Assembly (NCBI GenBank): GCA_050742415.1
Contig: JBOGIF010000060.1
Coordinates: forward strand, 1-30,917
Origin: JBOGIF01 sp050742415
GTDB taxonomy: Bacteria; Actinomycetota; Acidimicrobiia; Acidimicrobiales; AC-14
Direction: 5' to 3'
DNA: 30,917 nt
This document shows positions 22,837 through 30,792 of the stretch, one piece after another. The notes under the pieces were generated by a model. That model saw only the letters and a list, made by a program, of their open reading frames with translations, made no database searches and was not told the DNA's origin. Each line of letters starts with the position of its first letter. Positions within the stretch are counted from its first letter, which is position 1. The position numbers were made by a program, and so were the translations under genes.

Positions 22837-25533
22837 CTGAGAGCCGGTCAGGAGCGGGACTCGCGAAGCCGGCGGGGCGAGGAGCTGCCCCATTGCGGCT
22901 TCCCGCACTGGTGCAAGGCTCGGAAGCTCGCGCTGGCGCTTACGGGCGACGAGCTGAGGCTCGCCCTCGACAGCGCTCCGGAACCGAACGTCGGCCTGCT
23001 GCTGAGGTCGCTCGGGCTCCAAGCGCGGTCCCGCAAGACACCCCAGCTCGTGCGGGCGCGGATGGCCAAGATGCAACCGTCGCCCCTGCATTTCCTCACC
23101 TGGATGCTGGCGGCCACGCCGATCTCCACCTTGGGCGAGCTGATCGACGTCGACCCCGAGGAGGACCTCCCGGACGATCTCGACCTGGTTGCAGTGCTGC
23201 GAGCGGGCGCGCTCGAACGCTGGGCGGAGCGCTGGCCGGCTGGGGTGGTCCGGCTGGCCATCGAGGGCCTGTGGGACCGAACGTACTTCGACCTCGAGGA
23301 ACGTGACGAGCTGATGGCACGCCTGGACGACCCGCCCGTGGCAGCTCCGTCCGAACAACCGGGGGAAGCCGCGCAGAAGATCGATCCCACCATGGAGCCC
23401 GGTACCGCCGTCGCCGACGGTCAGGCGGCGGAGTCGTACCCGGCGGTCGGCGACCCTGACGGCCCGGGCCTTGCCCGGGTGCTGCTACGAGCCCGCGATG
23501 CCGCCCTCACGCCGTCGGCGACTCAGGCGGAGGTGGCACGTCATGTCGCCGGGGTCGAGTGGTTGGTCGACCTCGAGCCGGGATTCAATGCCTGTTGGTT
23601 CACATACGGTCAGTTGCTAGCCGGGTTGTCGGGCTGGGTGGAGCACCCTCGAGAGCCCAGGGCCCGCGAAGCCCGCCTTCAGCTGCTGGCGGGACGGCTG
23701 CAGGCGCTCGTCGATGCTCGCGATACCACCGCTTTGGTGGGTCTCATGGAAGAGCGGCGCGAGGACATCGAGTCCGTCCTGGTAACACCCGCAGCGGACA
23801 GGCTGCTCGCTCCGTTGCTCAGCGCGTACCTGGACCACCCCCGCCAGGCGGCGCGTCTTCTCGGCCTTGCCCGCACACCTTTCGAAGGATGGAAGGGGTT
23901 CGTCCAGCGAGCCCAGTCGCGGGCGGCACGGCTACTGGCAACCGGTTCGGGCGCCGAGGCCGAGATCCTCCTGCGGGCCGTCGAGGACCGGCTTCTGCGC
24001 TGGGCGGCGGCAGGCGGGGGAGACGAGCGCCCGATGGAGCAGGAGGCCGTAGCCACGTCGATCCTGCGTGCCAGCTGCCGCCGGCGGCGCAACGACTTCG
24101 TCGGGTCCTCCGCCCTGCTGGCCAACCTCGACCTGGCGCTGGTCGACGTCGAGCAGCGAACGTCGGCGGCGTTCGAGGCGGCAATGGCTGCCGCCGAGAT
24201 CGGGGCCGTAGAGGATCTGTCCTTTCCTCGCGACGACGAGCGCCAGCGACTGGCCGAACGCCTGGAGCGGTCCCGCCCACGTTTGGAGGCAGTGGTGGAT
24301 GCCGACCCGGCCCATCCTGAGGCGAACCTGCTTCTCGGGATGCTCGCCTCGTGTCGTGGAGACGACGCCGGAACGGCCCGCCACTTGGGAATGGTGGTCG
24401 ACCGGATCGAGGGCGGGGAAGGCGCACGGGCCCTTTCTGCGGCGGCGGTCTTTCACCGGGCCCTCGCCCGGCTTCGGCTCCTCGAGGCCGGCACCGACGA
24501 GGGGGCGCACCACGACATGGCGGCGGCGATGGGGGAAGGGTACGTGCCCACCGAGTCGGAGCTGGCATCGGCAGCCGTCGCCCTGGAGGCCCACGGCTCG
24601 CCTCGCGCCGGCGAGTACCTCGCCCGGGCGGTGGCGGCCGGCCCCTCGTCGCCGGCGGTCCTGGCGCTGGTTCAGGAGCGGGCCCGTTCGGGCGACTTGG
24701 CGGCCAGGGGCATCGTCGAGGAGATGGCGGCGGACGGAAATCGGCGGTTGGTCGAGCGCTTCGAGCTCCTCGATGCGGCTCTCGCCGGAGCCGAGACGGC
24801 GGGGGACACGGCGGCGGCCGAGAGGCTGGCCGGCAGCGTCGACGACGTCGTGGTCCGCGCCAACCGCCCAGAGCTCGACGATCGGTGGGCGCATGCCCTC
24901 GACGTCGGTGAGAGCCTCCGCTCCGCTCTGGAGCCGTGCCACGCCGACGCAATGAGGATGGAGGTCCTGCGCCGGGGCGGCCGCCTGGACGAGGCCCGAG
25001 CCATCGCCACCGGGCTGTTTCACCGGGCGGCTGCCGGGAGCCTGGCAGCCTTCGACGCCGCCGAGCTGTTGGCGGTCCTTCACGAGCTCGGTGTTCCGGG
25101 CGACGAGCTGGCTTTGCTCGCCCGGCTCGTCCACTCCGAGCCGCCGCCCGAGGGCCTGGTGGCACCGGGCGGCCACGGCCTCCGGCGCATTCTCTTCGTC
25201 GGGGGCAACGAGACGCAGGAGCAGTACCGCCAGCGCCTCGAAGACGAGGTGCAGCAACGCTTCGGCGGAGACGTCACCGTCGAGTGGTTCTTCTCAGGCT
25301 GGAGCTCGAACTGGATGAAGGTGGCCGAGGGCATCGAGACCAGCCTCCGAACGAGGGCTCCGTCGGCCGTCGTGCTCATGACCTTCGTTCGCACCAACCT
25401 CGGCCAGTGGGTGCGCCGCACCGCTGGCGAGCACGGCTTGCCCTGGGTGGCGTGCACCGGCCATGGAAGGGCGGCGATCTCCCGGGCCATCGAGCGGGCG
25501 GTGGAGGTGTCCGCGGACCTGAGCCGGCGCTAG
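22837..25533 (+). CDS. Large helical-repeat protein with DUF2325-like C-terminal domain
   Basis: The first ordinary start codon is GTG 23050 (827 residues), but it has no ribosome site. The frame stays open and protein-like for at least 70 codons upstream (HCGFPHWCKARKLALALTGDE, GLLLRSLGLQARSRKTPQLV), back to a TAG at 22819. No ATG, GTG or TTG occurs there, so either a CTG (22837) is used or one base has been lost after the ATG at 22814. The central 500 residues are alpha-helical and Ala/Leu/Arg-rich, like TPR-type repeats. The last 115 residues (RILFVGGNETQEQYRQRLED, PSAVVLMTFVRTNLGQWVRR, GLPWVACTGHGRAAISRAIE) resemble a DUF2325-type alpha/beta domain. The function is unknown. The 22655-22836 gap holds the divergent promoters. 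Confidence 0.7.
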   Translation: MRAGQERDSRSRRGEELPHCGFPHWCKARKLALALTGDELRLALDSAPEPNVGLLLRSLGLQARSRKTPQLVRARMAKMQPSPLHFLTWMLAATPISTLGELIDVDPEEDLPDDLDLVAVLRAGALERWAERWPAGVVRLAIEGLWDRTYFDLEERDELMARLDDPPVAAPSEQPGEAAQKIDPTMEPGTAVADGQAAESYPAVGDPDGPGLARVLLRARDAALTPSATQAEVARHVAGVEWLVDLEPGFNACWFTYGQLLAGLSGWVEHPREPRAREARLQLLAGRLQALVDARDTTALVGLMEERREDIESVLVTPAADRLLAPLLSAYLDHPRQAARLLGLARTPFEGWKGFVQRAQSRAARLLATGSGAEAEILLRAVEDRLLRWAAAGGGDERPMEQEAVATSILRASCRRRRNDFVGSSALLANLDLALVDVEQRTSAAFEAAMAAAEIGAVEDLSFPRDDERQRLAERLERSRPRLEAVVDADPAHPEANLLLGMLASCRGDDAGTARHLGMVVDRIEGGEGARALSAAAVFHRALARLRLLEAGTDEGAHHDMAAAMGEGYVPTESELASAAVALEAHGSPRAGEYLARAVAAGPSSPAVLALVQERARSGDLAARGIVEEMAADGNRRLVERFELLDAALAGAETAGDTAAAERLAGSVDDVVVRANRPELDDRWAHALDVGESLRSALEPCHADAMRMEVLRRGGRLDEARAIATGLFHRAAAGSLAAFDAAELLAVLHELGVPGDELALLARLVHSEPPPEGLVAPGGHGLRRILFVGGNETQEQYRQRLEDEVQQRFGGDVTVEWFFSGWSSNWMKVAEGIETSLRTRAPSAVVLMTFVRTNLGQWVRRTAGEHGLPWVACTGHGRAAISRAIERAVEVSADLSRR

Positions 25534-26690
25534 GTCCCTCCGGGCCGGAAGTGCTTGCTGAGGGTCTCCTCCTGGCCCTGGTAGCTGGACCCGATGTCGG
25601 TCCCGTAGAGCTTGGCGGGCGGGGCCATCATCCGTTCGAACGTCAGCCGGCACACCCGCTGGCCGTGCTCGACCATGAAGGGCACGTCGTGGGCCCTCAC
25701 CTCGAGGGCAGCGCGTGACCCGGGCAGATGGCCTGCCGGGTCGAAGCCGAAGCCAGGGTCGAAGAAGCCGGCGTAGTGGGTGCGCAGCTCGCCGCTCGTC
25801 GGGTCGTAGGCCGTCATCTCTGCGGCCAGGTCGGGCGCCACTACCACGCTCTCCTCCGACATCAGCAGGTAGAAGCGCTCGGGGGCGAGCACTATCCGAT
25901 CGGCGCCCTCCCGGTGAACCGGCTCCCAGAACTCCTCTGGTCGGTAGGCCCCCACCCGGCTCATGTCCAGCAGGGAAGCGTTGTCCCGAGCGCGGTAGCC
26001 GACCCGGCCGTCCGCATCGCCGCGCAGGTCGAGGCTGAGGAACAGGCCGCCGGAGGTGACGAGCTGGTCGTCGGGAACCGGTCGGGCCTTGCTGAACAAC
26101 ACCGGGCTCTCGGCGTGGCGGGCCCGCAGCTCCGTGTCGCCGAGTGACGACCTGCCGGTCATGAGCCGCAGCTGGTTCAGCGCCAGGCCTTGACGGACGC
26201 GCACGGTAAACGAGAGAGGCACCACCTCCAGGTAGAGGCGCCCGTGGTACCCGTCGGCGATCTCGTCGAAGCGATGGCTCTCGTCGGTGATCACCCGGGT
26301 GAAGACGTCGAGGCGTCCGGTCGAGCTCTTGGGGTTGGCACGGCCCCGCACGCCGACCGGTAGCGCAAGCTCCTCGGCGAGCGGGATCAGGTACGGCCGA
26401 TTGGTCTCCAGCACGGCCCCGTCACGTCGGAGGTCGAGCTCGTCGAGTATGTGGTCCTTGACCTTGTGGTCGACCGCCTCGTCGCCCGGCAGGAAGCTGC
26501 ACCGGATCCGGTAGGCCACCTCCCCCAGACGCAGGTCGATGCTGGCCGGCTGAATGCTCGTGGCCGGGATCTTGTACTCGCCGGCACCCACCCACCCGGC
26601 GTCGACGGCGCGCTGAAGCACCTGGCTGGGCAGGACGCCGTCGCTTCCGCCCAGGTCGAGCGCGTCGCCGACGGGCTGCGCTGGCGTCAC
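25530..26690 (-). CDS. dcd: dCTP deaminase, long two-domain form
   Basis: This enzyme deaminates dCTP to dUTP for thymidylate synthesis. The protein has 386 residues, about twice the standard length, and matches the long form known from alphaproteobacteria. The first half holds GVLPSQVLQRAVDAG, IQPASIDLRLGEVAYRI, ANPKSSTGRLDVFTRVITD (the conserved catalytic-region Ser/Arg motif), and YHGRLYLEVVPLSFTVRVRQGLALNQLRLMTG. The second half repeats the fold with weaker motifs (LAPERFYLLMSEESVVVAPDLAAEMT, YAGFFDPGFG, RAHDVPFMVEHGQRVCRL). The start is GTG 26690, without a ribosome site but with TACGCT seven bases upstream. Its stop overlaps the convergent large gene's stop. dCTP deaminases can act against phage, but nothing here shows that for this one. 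Confidence 0.93.
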   Translation of the reverse strand: MTPAQPVGDALDLGGSDGVLPSQVLQRAVDAGWVGAGEYKIPATSIQPASIDLRLGEVAYRIRCSFLPGDEAVDHKVKDHILDELDLRRDGAVLETNRPYLIPLAEELALPVGVRGRANPKSSTGRLDVFTRVITDESHRFDEIADGYHGRLYLEVVPLSFTVRVRQGLALNQLRLMTGRSSLGDTELRARHAESPVLFSKARPVPDDQLVTSGGLFLSLDLRGDADGRVGYRARDNASLLDMSRVGAYRPEEFWEPVHREGADRIVLAPERFYLLMSEESVVVAPDLAAEMTAYDPTSGELRTHYAGFFDPGFGFDPAGHLPGSRAALEVRAHDVPFMVEHGQRVCRLTFERMMAPPAKLYGTDIGSSYQGQEETLSKHFRPGGT

Positions 26691-26697
26691 GGCGCCG

Positions 26698-26703
26698 AGC
26701 GTA
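26698..26703 (-). promoter_or_regulatory. Putative -10 element for the dCTP deaminase gene
   Basis: On the minus strand TACGCT matches TANNNT and is seven bases from the GTG at 26690. This fits a leaderless transcript like those proposed at 5313, 8601 and 8888. Confidence 0.4.
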
Positions 26704-26783
26704 CCCGGCGCTCAACTTTTGGCGGCCGGACGCCGACAGCGTGCTCACCAACCGTCGAGAGCCAGTTGCCGAGAGGAGCAAGG

Positions 26784-27428
26784 ATGACCGAACGACGACA
26801 GCAGACGGTCTGTGCGTCGCTCGTTGCCGTGCTGCTGGTTGCGGGCGCGGTGTCGGTGGCAGCCCTCTCGGGTGGCGCGGCGGCGTCGGGTTCAGTCGCC
26901 GCCTCGGGCGCGACCGTCCTGGGTGTGACCGAGTCGACGGTGTCCACCACGACCACAGTCGTATACGACCTTCCGGTGTCCACGACCTCGACTGCTCCCA
27001 CCACCTCGACGACGAGACCGCGGCCGGTGACTACACCCAGCGCCGTTCCCCGCCCGGCCTCGACCCAGCCGCCGTCGACCGCGTTCTCGGCGCCGCCGCC
27101 GGTTTCCAGCCCAGCCGCGGAGCGTTGCGAGGCAGCGCGGGTCTGGGTGACGGCCGCCGGGCTCCGCGTGCCCGCCGGCTGGGACTACCGGTGCCCGGAC
27201 CTAGCGCGCGACGACGAGGGCGCCCAGCACTGGGGGATCGCCTGCTGGAACTGCGACGGCGGCAGCTACGTCGGCGTCAACATCGTGCTGATCGGCCCGT
27301 CCGACGCCACCCTGCGCTACGTGGTCGCCCACGAGACGTGCCACGCCATCGAGTTCATGACCCTGGGGCTCAGCACCGAGCTGACGGCCGATCTCTGCGC
27401 CGCCCTCCACGGCGCCCCTCGACCCTGA
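26784..27428 (+). CDS. Secreted or membrane-anchored protein with HExxH metallopeptidase-like motif
   Basis: The protein has 214 residues. The N-terminus MTERRQQTVCASLVAVLLVAGAVSVAALSGG is a signal peptide or membrane anchor. Residues about 48-110 are a Thr/Ser/Pro-rich linker of low complexity. The C-terminal part (115-210) has four or more cysteines (RCEAARVW, YRCPDL, IACWNCDGG, HETCH, ADLCA), likely disulfide-bonded. It contains AHETCHAIEFM, an HExxH zinc motif (His183, Glu184, His187), followed by a possible third ligand in STELTAD (Glu199 or Asp203). It is short for a protease, and the substrate is unknown. A good AGAGGAG ribosome site stands five bases before the ATG. It is convergent with the helicase gene, ten bases apart at the stops. 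Confidence 0.8.
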   Translation: MTERRQQTVCASLVAVLLVAGAVSVAALSGGAAASGSVAASGATVLGVTESTVSTTTTVVYDLPVSTTSTAPTTSTTRPRPVTTPSAVPRPASTQPPSTAFSAPPPVSSPAAERCEAARVWVTAAGLRVPAGWDYRCPDLARDDEGAQHWGIACWNCDGGSYVGVNIVLIGPSDATLRYVVAHETCHAIEFMTLGLSTELTADLCAALHGAPRP

Positions 27429-27438
27429 GGGGCGTTGG

Positions 27439-28734
27439 CTACCGCCGACGGCGACCAGCCCCGCCCGGGCGGCGACGGGGGACGGTGCGCCTGGGAACCG
27501 GCGCGCCGTCGGTCCCTGTGGCCGCCTCCATGGGCGGAGGCTGCCAGCCGGCCAGATTGGCAAGGCGGGCGTCGTTGGAGAAGAGCTCGACCACAGGCTG
27601 GCGGATACCGAGACGGCGGTGCATCCGCTCGGCCTCCACGATCTGGTCCCACAGCAGCAGGCTCACGGCGAGGCCCTGCTCGCCGGCCCGGGCGGTACGA
27701 CCCGAGCGGTGCAGGTACGCCTTGTGGTCCTCGGGCGGATCGAAGTGGATGACCACGTCGATGCCGTCGATGTCGAGGCCGCGGGCGGCGATGTCCGTTG
27801 CGACGAGCAGGCCCACCTCGCCGGAGATGAACTGGCGCATGGCCCGCTGGCGTGCGGACTGTGTCAGCCCACCGTGCAGGGCGGCGGCCTTGGCCCCTTC
27901 CTTGCGCAGCTGAAGCACCAGGCGGTCGACTCCCCGCTTGGTCCGGACGAAGGTAAGGGTGCGGTAGGCGGCGTTGGAGATGGCGACCGCTACCTTGACC
28001 TTGTCGAGGTGGTGCACCTGGAGGAAGCGGTGCTCCATGGCTTCCACGGTGTCCTGGCTGGAGGCCACCTCGTGGCGCACCGGGTTGTTGGCGTAGGTGC
28101 GGGCCAGCCGGTCGACGTCGCCGTCGAGCGTGGCGGAGAAGAGCAGGGTCTGGTGCGGCGTTGTGAGCCGGCGGAGCACCCACTCGACCTGGGGCATGAA
28201 GCCCATATCGACCATGCGGTCGGCCTCGTCGAGCACCAGGAAGCTGACGTCGGACAGCGAAACCGCCCCCCGCTCACCGAGGTCGATGAGGCGGCCGGGC
28301 GTAGCGACGACGATGTCGACGCCACGGCGGAGTGCCTTGATGTGACGGTCGATCGGCGTGCCGCCGTACACGGAGGCCAGCCGGAGGTTGCGGGTGGAGG
28401 CCAGAGGTGCGAGCACCTCGCACACCTGGTGGGCGAGCTCTCGCGTCGGTACGAGCACGAGGCCCTTGGGCCGGTGGGCGCTGGCCCGGCCGGTGCGCTC
28501 GATGAGCGGTAGGCCGAATGCCAGGGTCTTCCCCGACCCGGTCTTGGCCTTGCCGCAGACGTCGCGGCCGGCCATCGCATCGGGGATGGTGAGTGCCTGT
28601 ATGGGGAACGGCTCGGCGATGCCGCTCGACTCGAGGGCAGCCGCGAGGTCCGGCGAGATGCCGAGCGCGGCAAAGGTGGTGTTCACAGTGTTGAAGGTCT
28701 CCTCTTCATTGAAGGTGGGTCGATCCGGCGCCAT
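27439..28734 (-). CDS. DEAD-box ATP-dependent RNA helicase
   Basis: This helicase unwinds RNA duplexes, typically in ribosome assembly, mRNA decay or cold adaptation. The protein has 431 residues: Q motif (FPIQ, Gln46), motif I AKTGSGKT (63-70), PTREL, TPGRLI, DEAD (169-172, VLDEADRM), SAT (200-202), and in the second domain LTFVRTKRGVDRL, HGGLTQSARQRAM, ATDIAARGLDIDGIDVVIHFD and HRSGRTARAG. A basic tail (RRTVPRRRPGGAGRRRR) is usual for RNA binding. The annotated ATG has no ribosome site. A GTG at 28686 (VNTTFAALGI) matches the usual N-terminus better, with GAGGAG about 12 bases before it. The choice between them is open. Confidence 0.95.
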   Translation of the reverse strand: MAPDRPTFNEEETFNTVNTTFAALGISPDLAAALESSGIAEPFPIQALTIPDAMAGRDVCGKAKTGSGKTLAFGLPLIERTGRASAHRPKGLVLVPTRELAHQVCEVLAPLASTRNLRLASVYGGTPIDRHIKALRRGVDIVVATPGRLIDLGERGAVSLSDVSFLVLDEADRMVDMGFMPQVEWVLRRLTTPHQTLLFSATLDGDVDRLARTYANNPVRHEVASSQDTVEAMEHRFLQVHHLDKVKVAVAISNAAYRTLTFVRTKRGVDRLVLQLRKEGAKAAALHGGLTQSARQRAMRQFISGEVGLLVATDIAARGLDIDGIDVVIHFDPPEDHKAYLHRSGRTARAGEQGLAVSLLLWDQIVEAERMHRRLGIRQPVVELFSNDARLANLAGWQPPPMEAATGTDGAPVPRRTVPRRRPGGAGRRRR

Positions 28735-28854
28735 GCAGCCGAAACCCCGGCCTCAAGAAGAAGGACGACCCCGCGGCAGCCCGACGGACCGCCCGCATGT
28801 GCCACTGTAGCGGAACATGCCAGGCGACCCGGCGATGCGCCTCGGAGCGCCCTG

Positions 28855-29553
28855 ATGGTGAGGCACGTCGTCTGGGACTGGAACGGCACACTGCTCGACG
28901 ACTTCCATCTCGTCGTGACTGCCGCCAGCGCCGCCTGCACCGTCGCCGGACGGGGTGCCGTGACTGCCGAGGAGTACCAGGCCTGCTTCACCCGGCCGAT
29001 CGAGACCTCCTACGAGCGGCTGCTTGGCCGCCCGCTCGCCGAGGGCGAGTGGGACCGCCTCACGGCGACGTTCCACGAGTCCTATCTGGGCTCGGTGGCC
29101 ACCGCCGAGCTGGCGCCCGACGCGCTGGAGGCCCTTGCCGTCGTGGATGGCTCGGGCCGAACCCAGTCGGTCCTGTCGATGTGGTCCCACGACCAGCTCG
29201 TGCCGATGGTCGCCGGCTTCGGGATCGAAGGCCGTTTCAGCCGGGTCGACGGCCAGCCCGGCTTCGGCGGCGGCCATAAGGAGGAGCACCTCCGACGCCA
29301 CCTCGACGCCCTCGCCGTGCGGGCCGACGAGGCTCTGCTCATCGGCGACACCGTCGACGATGCCCATGCCGCCGCCGCGGCGGGCGCGCGCTGCGTACTC
29401 GTGAGCTCGGGCATGCACGTGCCCGCCGACCTGGCGGCGTGCGACGTGCCGCTCGCGACCTCACTCCTCGAGGCGCTGGAGCTCGGGGGAGTCGAGGCGG
29501 CCGAGGCGCGCCCATCCGAAGGCGCCCGCTCCCAGCAGCAGCACACCGCCTGA
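28855..29553 (+). CDS. HAD-family hydrolase (phosphoglycolate-phosphatase-like)
   Basis: This is a haloacid dehalogenase superfamily phosphatase, 232 residues long. Motif I is VWDWNGTLLDD: Asp8 is the nucleophile, and Asn10 stands where Asp is usual, as I recall for part of the family. The helical cap follows (ACFTRPIETSYERLLGRPL). Motif II is LSMWSHD, the Lys is in GGHKEEHL, and motif IV is LLIGDTVDDAHAA. The substrate is unknown. GGAG stands nine bases before the ATG. The last 31 codons overlap, antisense, the end of the MFS gene, and the tail after LATSLLEAL is low in family likeness. Confidence 0.9.
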   Translation: MVRHVVWDWNGTLLDDFHLVVTAASAACTVAGRGAVTAEEYQACFTRPIETSYERLLGRPLAEGEWDRLTATFHESYLGSVATAELAPDALEALAVVDGSGRTQSVLSMWSHDQLVPMVAGFGIEGRFSRVDGQPGFGGGHKEEHLRRHLDALAVRADEALLIGDTVDDAHAAAAAGARCVLVSSGMHVPADLAACDVPLATSLLEALELGGVEAAEARPSEGARSQQQHTA

Positions 29554-30693
29554 CGCGTAGACGGCACGGATGCCGATGGCATCGGCCAGGACGCCGCCCA
29601 CCACCACGCTCGCCAGTCGGCCGGACTGCCAGACCACGTCGAAGAAGGCGAAGGTCCGGCCCCGGGTGCGCTCGGGGACCACGGTCTGCAGGTAGCTCTG
29701 GTAGGCGACCGCGCCGGTGCTGGTACCCACCCCGTAGGCGCCCAGTGCGGCAGCGGCGACGGCGAAGCTCGATGACGCGGCGAGGACGAGATCGACAATG
29801 CCTCGCAACAGGTAAGGGCCGAACAGGAACGCCGGCCGGCGAACGTCGCGCACCAGTCGCTGCAGCACGAGAGGTCCGAAGCCGGCGCCCACCGCGATGG
29901 CGGCGAGGAGCAGCCCGAACCGTCCGGGTCCCGCTCCCAGGTGCCGTTCGGCCAGCACGACGAGCAGCGCGCTCGTGGCCCCGGCCGACAGGGCAGCCAG
30001 CACCTGGACGCCGGCGAGGGCCCGCAGGCGCGGGCTGTTCCGGACCGCAGCCACGCCCTCACGGACCAGATGGAACCGTCGGCCGAGCGGGGCTTGCGGT
30101 GACGAGGGACGGTCGGGCACGGCCAGGCCGCGCAGCAGCATTGCCGACACGGCGAAGGTGGCGGCGTTCACCACGAACGCGGGGCCAGGTCCGGCCACCG
30201 CCACGATCACGCCCGCCAGCGGCGCCAGCGCCACCTGGGAGACCACCGCGGCCGACCACAGGGCCGAGTTGGCGCCTACCAGGTCGGCCTCGTCCACCAG
30301 GTCGGCCACGGTGCTGGCCGCCGCCGGGTTGAACAGCTGGGTCAGCGCCGACAGGCCGAAGGCGGCGGCGTAGACGGCCCACAGCCGGGACTGGCCCGCG
30401 ACCAGCGCGAGGGCGACCAGGGCGCGCCCGACGTCGGCCGCCACCATCACCCGCCGGCGCGGGAGCCGGTCGGCGGCTGCGCCCGCGGCCAGGCCGAACA
30501 GGAGGACCGGGGCGATCTCGAAGCCGACCGTGGCCGCCACCCGGGCGCCCGAACCGGTGAGGCCGAAGACGAGGACTACGAGCGCGACGGTGTTGAAGGT
30601 GTCGCCCCAGCGGCTGACGGTGTGGGCAAGGAACAGCCGCCGGAAGCCACGGTTCGCCCAGGCCCTGCGGATGGGAGACGGTGGGCGCGGCAT
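29461..30693 (-). CDS. MFS transporter (MFS_3, enterobactin-exporter-like)
   Basis: This is a twelve-helix major facilitator, 410 residues from ATG 30693. It resembles the MFS_3 group of drug and siderophore exporters: FRRLFLAHTVSRWGDTFNTVALVVLVF, the loop motif DRLPRRRVMVAADVGRAL between helices 2 and 3, QLFNPAAASTVADLV, and VVPERTRGRTFAFFDVVWQSGRLASVVVGG in the second half. A TTG at 30708 is an alternative start; neither has a ribosome site. The C-terminal end overlaps the HAD gene by 93 bases tail-to-tail. The cargo is not predictable. Confidence 0.92.
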   Translation of the reverse strand: MPRPPSPIRRAWANRGFRRLFLAHTVSRWGDTFNTVALVVLVFGLTGSGARVAATVGFEIAPVLLFGLAAGAAADRLPRRRVMVAADVGRALVALALVAGQSRLWAVYAAAFGLSALTQLFNPAAASTVADLVDEADLVGANSALWSAAVVSQVALAPLAGVIVAVAGPGPAFVVNAATFAVSAMLLRGLAVPDRPSSPQAPLGRRFHLVREGVAAVRNSPRLRALAGVQVLAALSAGATSALLVVLAERHLGAGPGRFGLLLAAIAVGAGFGPLVLQRLVRDVRRPAFLFGPYLLRGIVDLVLAASSSFAVAAAALGAYGVGTSTGAVAYQSYLQTVVPERTRGRTFAFFDVVWQSGRLASVVVGGVLADAIGIRAVYASGGVLLLGAGAFGWARLGRLDSPELQRLEE

Positions 30694-30730
30694 GCCGCTG
30701 GTGGCCAAGGCCCAAGCATGGCCTGACGCG

Positions 30731-30757
30731 GCCGAGCCCCCGGGTGGGGGGCTCGGC
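30731..30757 (-). terminator. Strong terminator-like hairpin after the hydrogenase gene
   Basis: An 11-base-pair perfect stem, GCCGAGCCCCC paired with GGGGGCTCGGC, closes a five-base loop. It lies about 35 bases beyond the hydrogenase stop codon on the minus strand, ahead of the MFS gene. There is no U-run. Confidence 0.75.
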
Positions 30758-30792
30758 GGAAGCGGTGCCTATTCGCTCAGGAGCCGGACGAG

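Noticed and set aside
22285..23358. Minus-strand ORF of 357 codons across the RadC-like gene and the start of the large gene
   Set aside because: It crosses a divergent promoter region and is antisense to, or out of frame with, better supported genes.
25530..26690. dCTP deaminase as an antiphage defence gene
   Set aside because: It has the housekeeping long-form sequence, a leaderless-type promoter and no visible defence-specific domain or partner. Its closeness to the XRE/DUF2325 locus is not enough.
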